Of a stretch of DNA of 6,613 nt, positions 6,497 to 6,613 are shown in pieces (the stretch's first letter is position 1; every line of letters begins with the position of its first letter). Position numbers and translations under genes: made by a program. The DNA lies in the NCBI GenBank assembly GCA_030591195.1, contig JAUVBO010000160.1, positions 1 through 6,613 on the forward strand, given 5' to 3'. The notes under the pieces were generated by a model. That model had not been told where the DNA came from. It saw only the letters and a list, made by a program, of their open reading frames with translations, and searched no databases. The DNA is from Pseudomonadota bacterium. GTDB lineage: Bacteria; Myxococcota; Polyangia; GCA-2747355; JACKDQ01.

Positions 6497-6613
6497 TTGG
6501 GCCACCACCACGACATAGGCGACGAAAGCCAGCCGGGGGCAAAAATCAAGATCGTTTGCCACGCATGCGGCGCCCGGTACCTGGTCCGTGACAGCCGGGT
6601 TCGCGGGCCGGTG
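6497..6613 (+). CDS. N-terminus of an MJ0042/GYF-type zinc-ribbon protein (3' end missing)
   Basis: Thirty-nine codons are visible from TTG 6497 to the window edge. AAGGAG at 6488-6493 is a strong ribosome-binding sequence, though only 3 bases from the TTG; no ATG or GTG start is available in frame. The product begins M-G-H-H-H-D-I-G and reaches K-I-K-I-V-C22-H-A-C25-G-A-R-Y-L-V-R-D-S-R-V. This matches the first half of the MJ0042-type zinc ribbon (I-x-C-x2-C-G-A-x-Y-x-V-x-D-x-x-V-x-G), whose second Cys pair would fall outside the window. In Myxococcota and other deltaproteobacterial groups such ribbons usually start long proteins with disordered regions, GYF-like domains or membrane segments. 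What follows here is unknown. The rhomboid gene, also with a zinc ribbon, is 159 bp upstream. Confidence 0.65.
   Translation, partial: MGHHHDIGDESQPGAKIKIVCHACGARYLVRDSRVRGPV

Noticed and set aside
5414..6562. A 382-codon open frame on the - strand opposite the rhomboid gene
   Set aside because: The rhomboid frame shows catalytic residues and membrane segments. The antisense product is Gln/Arg/His/Pro-rich low-complexity sequence with no family features.

Overview
This is a high-GC window (about two thirds G+C by eye) from a bacterial chromosome. It holds nine protein genes, two of them cut by the window edges. No RNA gene, mobile element or CRISPR array is visible. The mix suggests Myxococcota or a related deltaproteobacterial-type lineage: a histone-H1-like Lys/Ala/Pro tail, an MJ0042-type zinc-ribbon protein, a small IPT/TIG lipoprotein with an outer-membrane type lipobox, and frequent GTG/TTG starts. 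That placement is inference from gene content, not a phylogenetic result.

Layout. Positions 1-108 (+) are the 3' end of a gene for a lysine-rich, H1-like protein, followed by a hairpin that looks like its terminator. Next comes a small unrecognised membrane protein (233-691, +). It converges on a DUF72-family gene (708-1406, -), which is divergent from a TetR-family regulator (1535-2188, +). The regulator in turn converges, with only 7 bp between stop codons, on a three-gene minus-strand cluster read in the order uvrB (5317-3218), trmB (3199-2579) and an IPT/TIG lipoprotein (2528-2196). Divergent from uvrB is a rhomboid intramembrane protease with an N-terminal zinc ribbon (5369-6337, +). After an AT-rich, promoter-like gap lies the start of a zinc-ribbon (MJ0042/GYF-like) gene from 6497 that runs off the window.

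How the genes fit together. uvrB (nucleotide excision repair) and trmB (tRNA m7G46 methylation) are housekeeping genes that appear to share a transcript with the lipoprotein. They have no obvious common pathway. The TetR regulator could control itself and the divergent DUF72 gene through their 128-bp shared intergenic region. I see no convincing new multi-gene system. The points most worth a second look are the zinc-ribbon rhomboid, the RS-rich tail of UvrB, the altered glycine motif in TrmB, a possible SOS-like operator before uvrB, and the leader of the last, incomplete gene.
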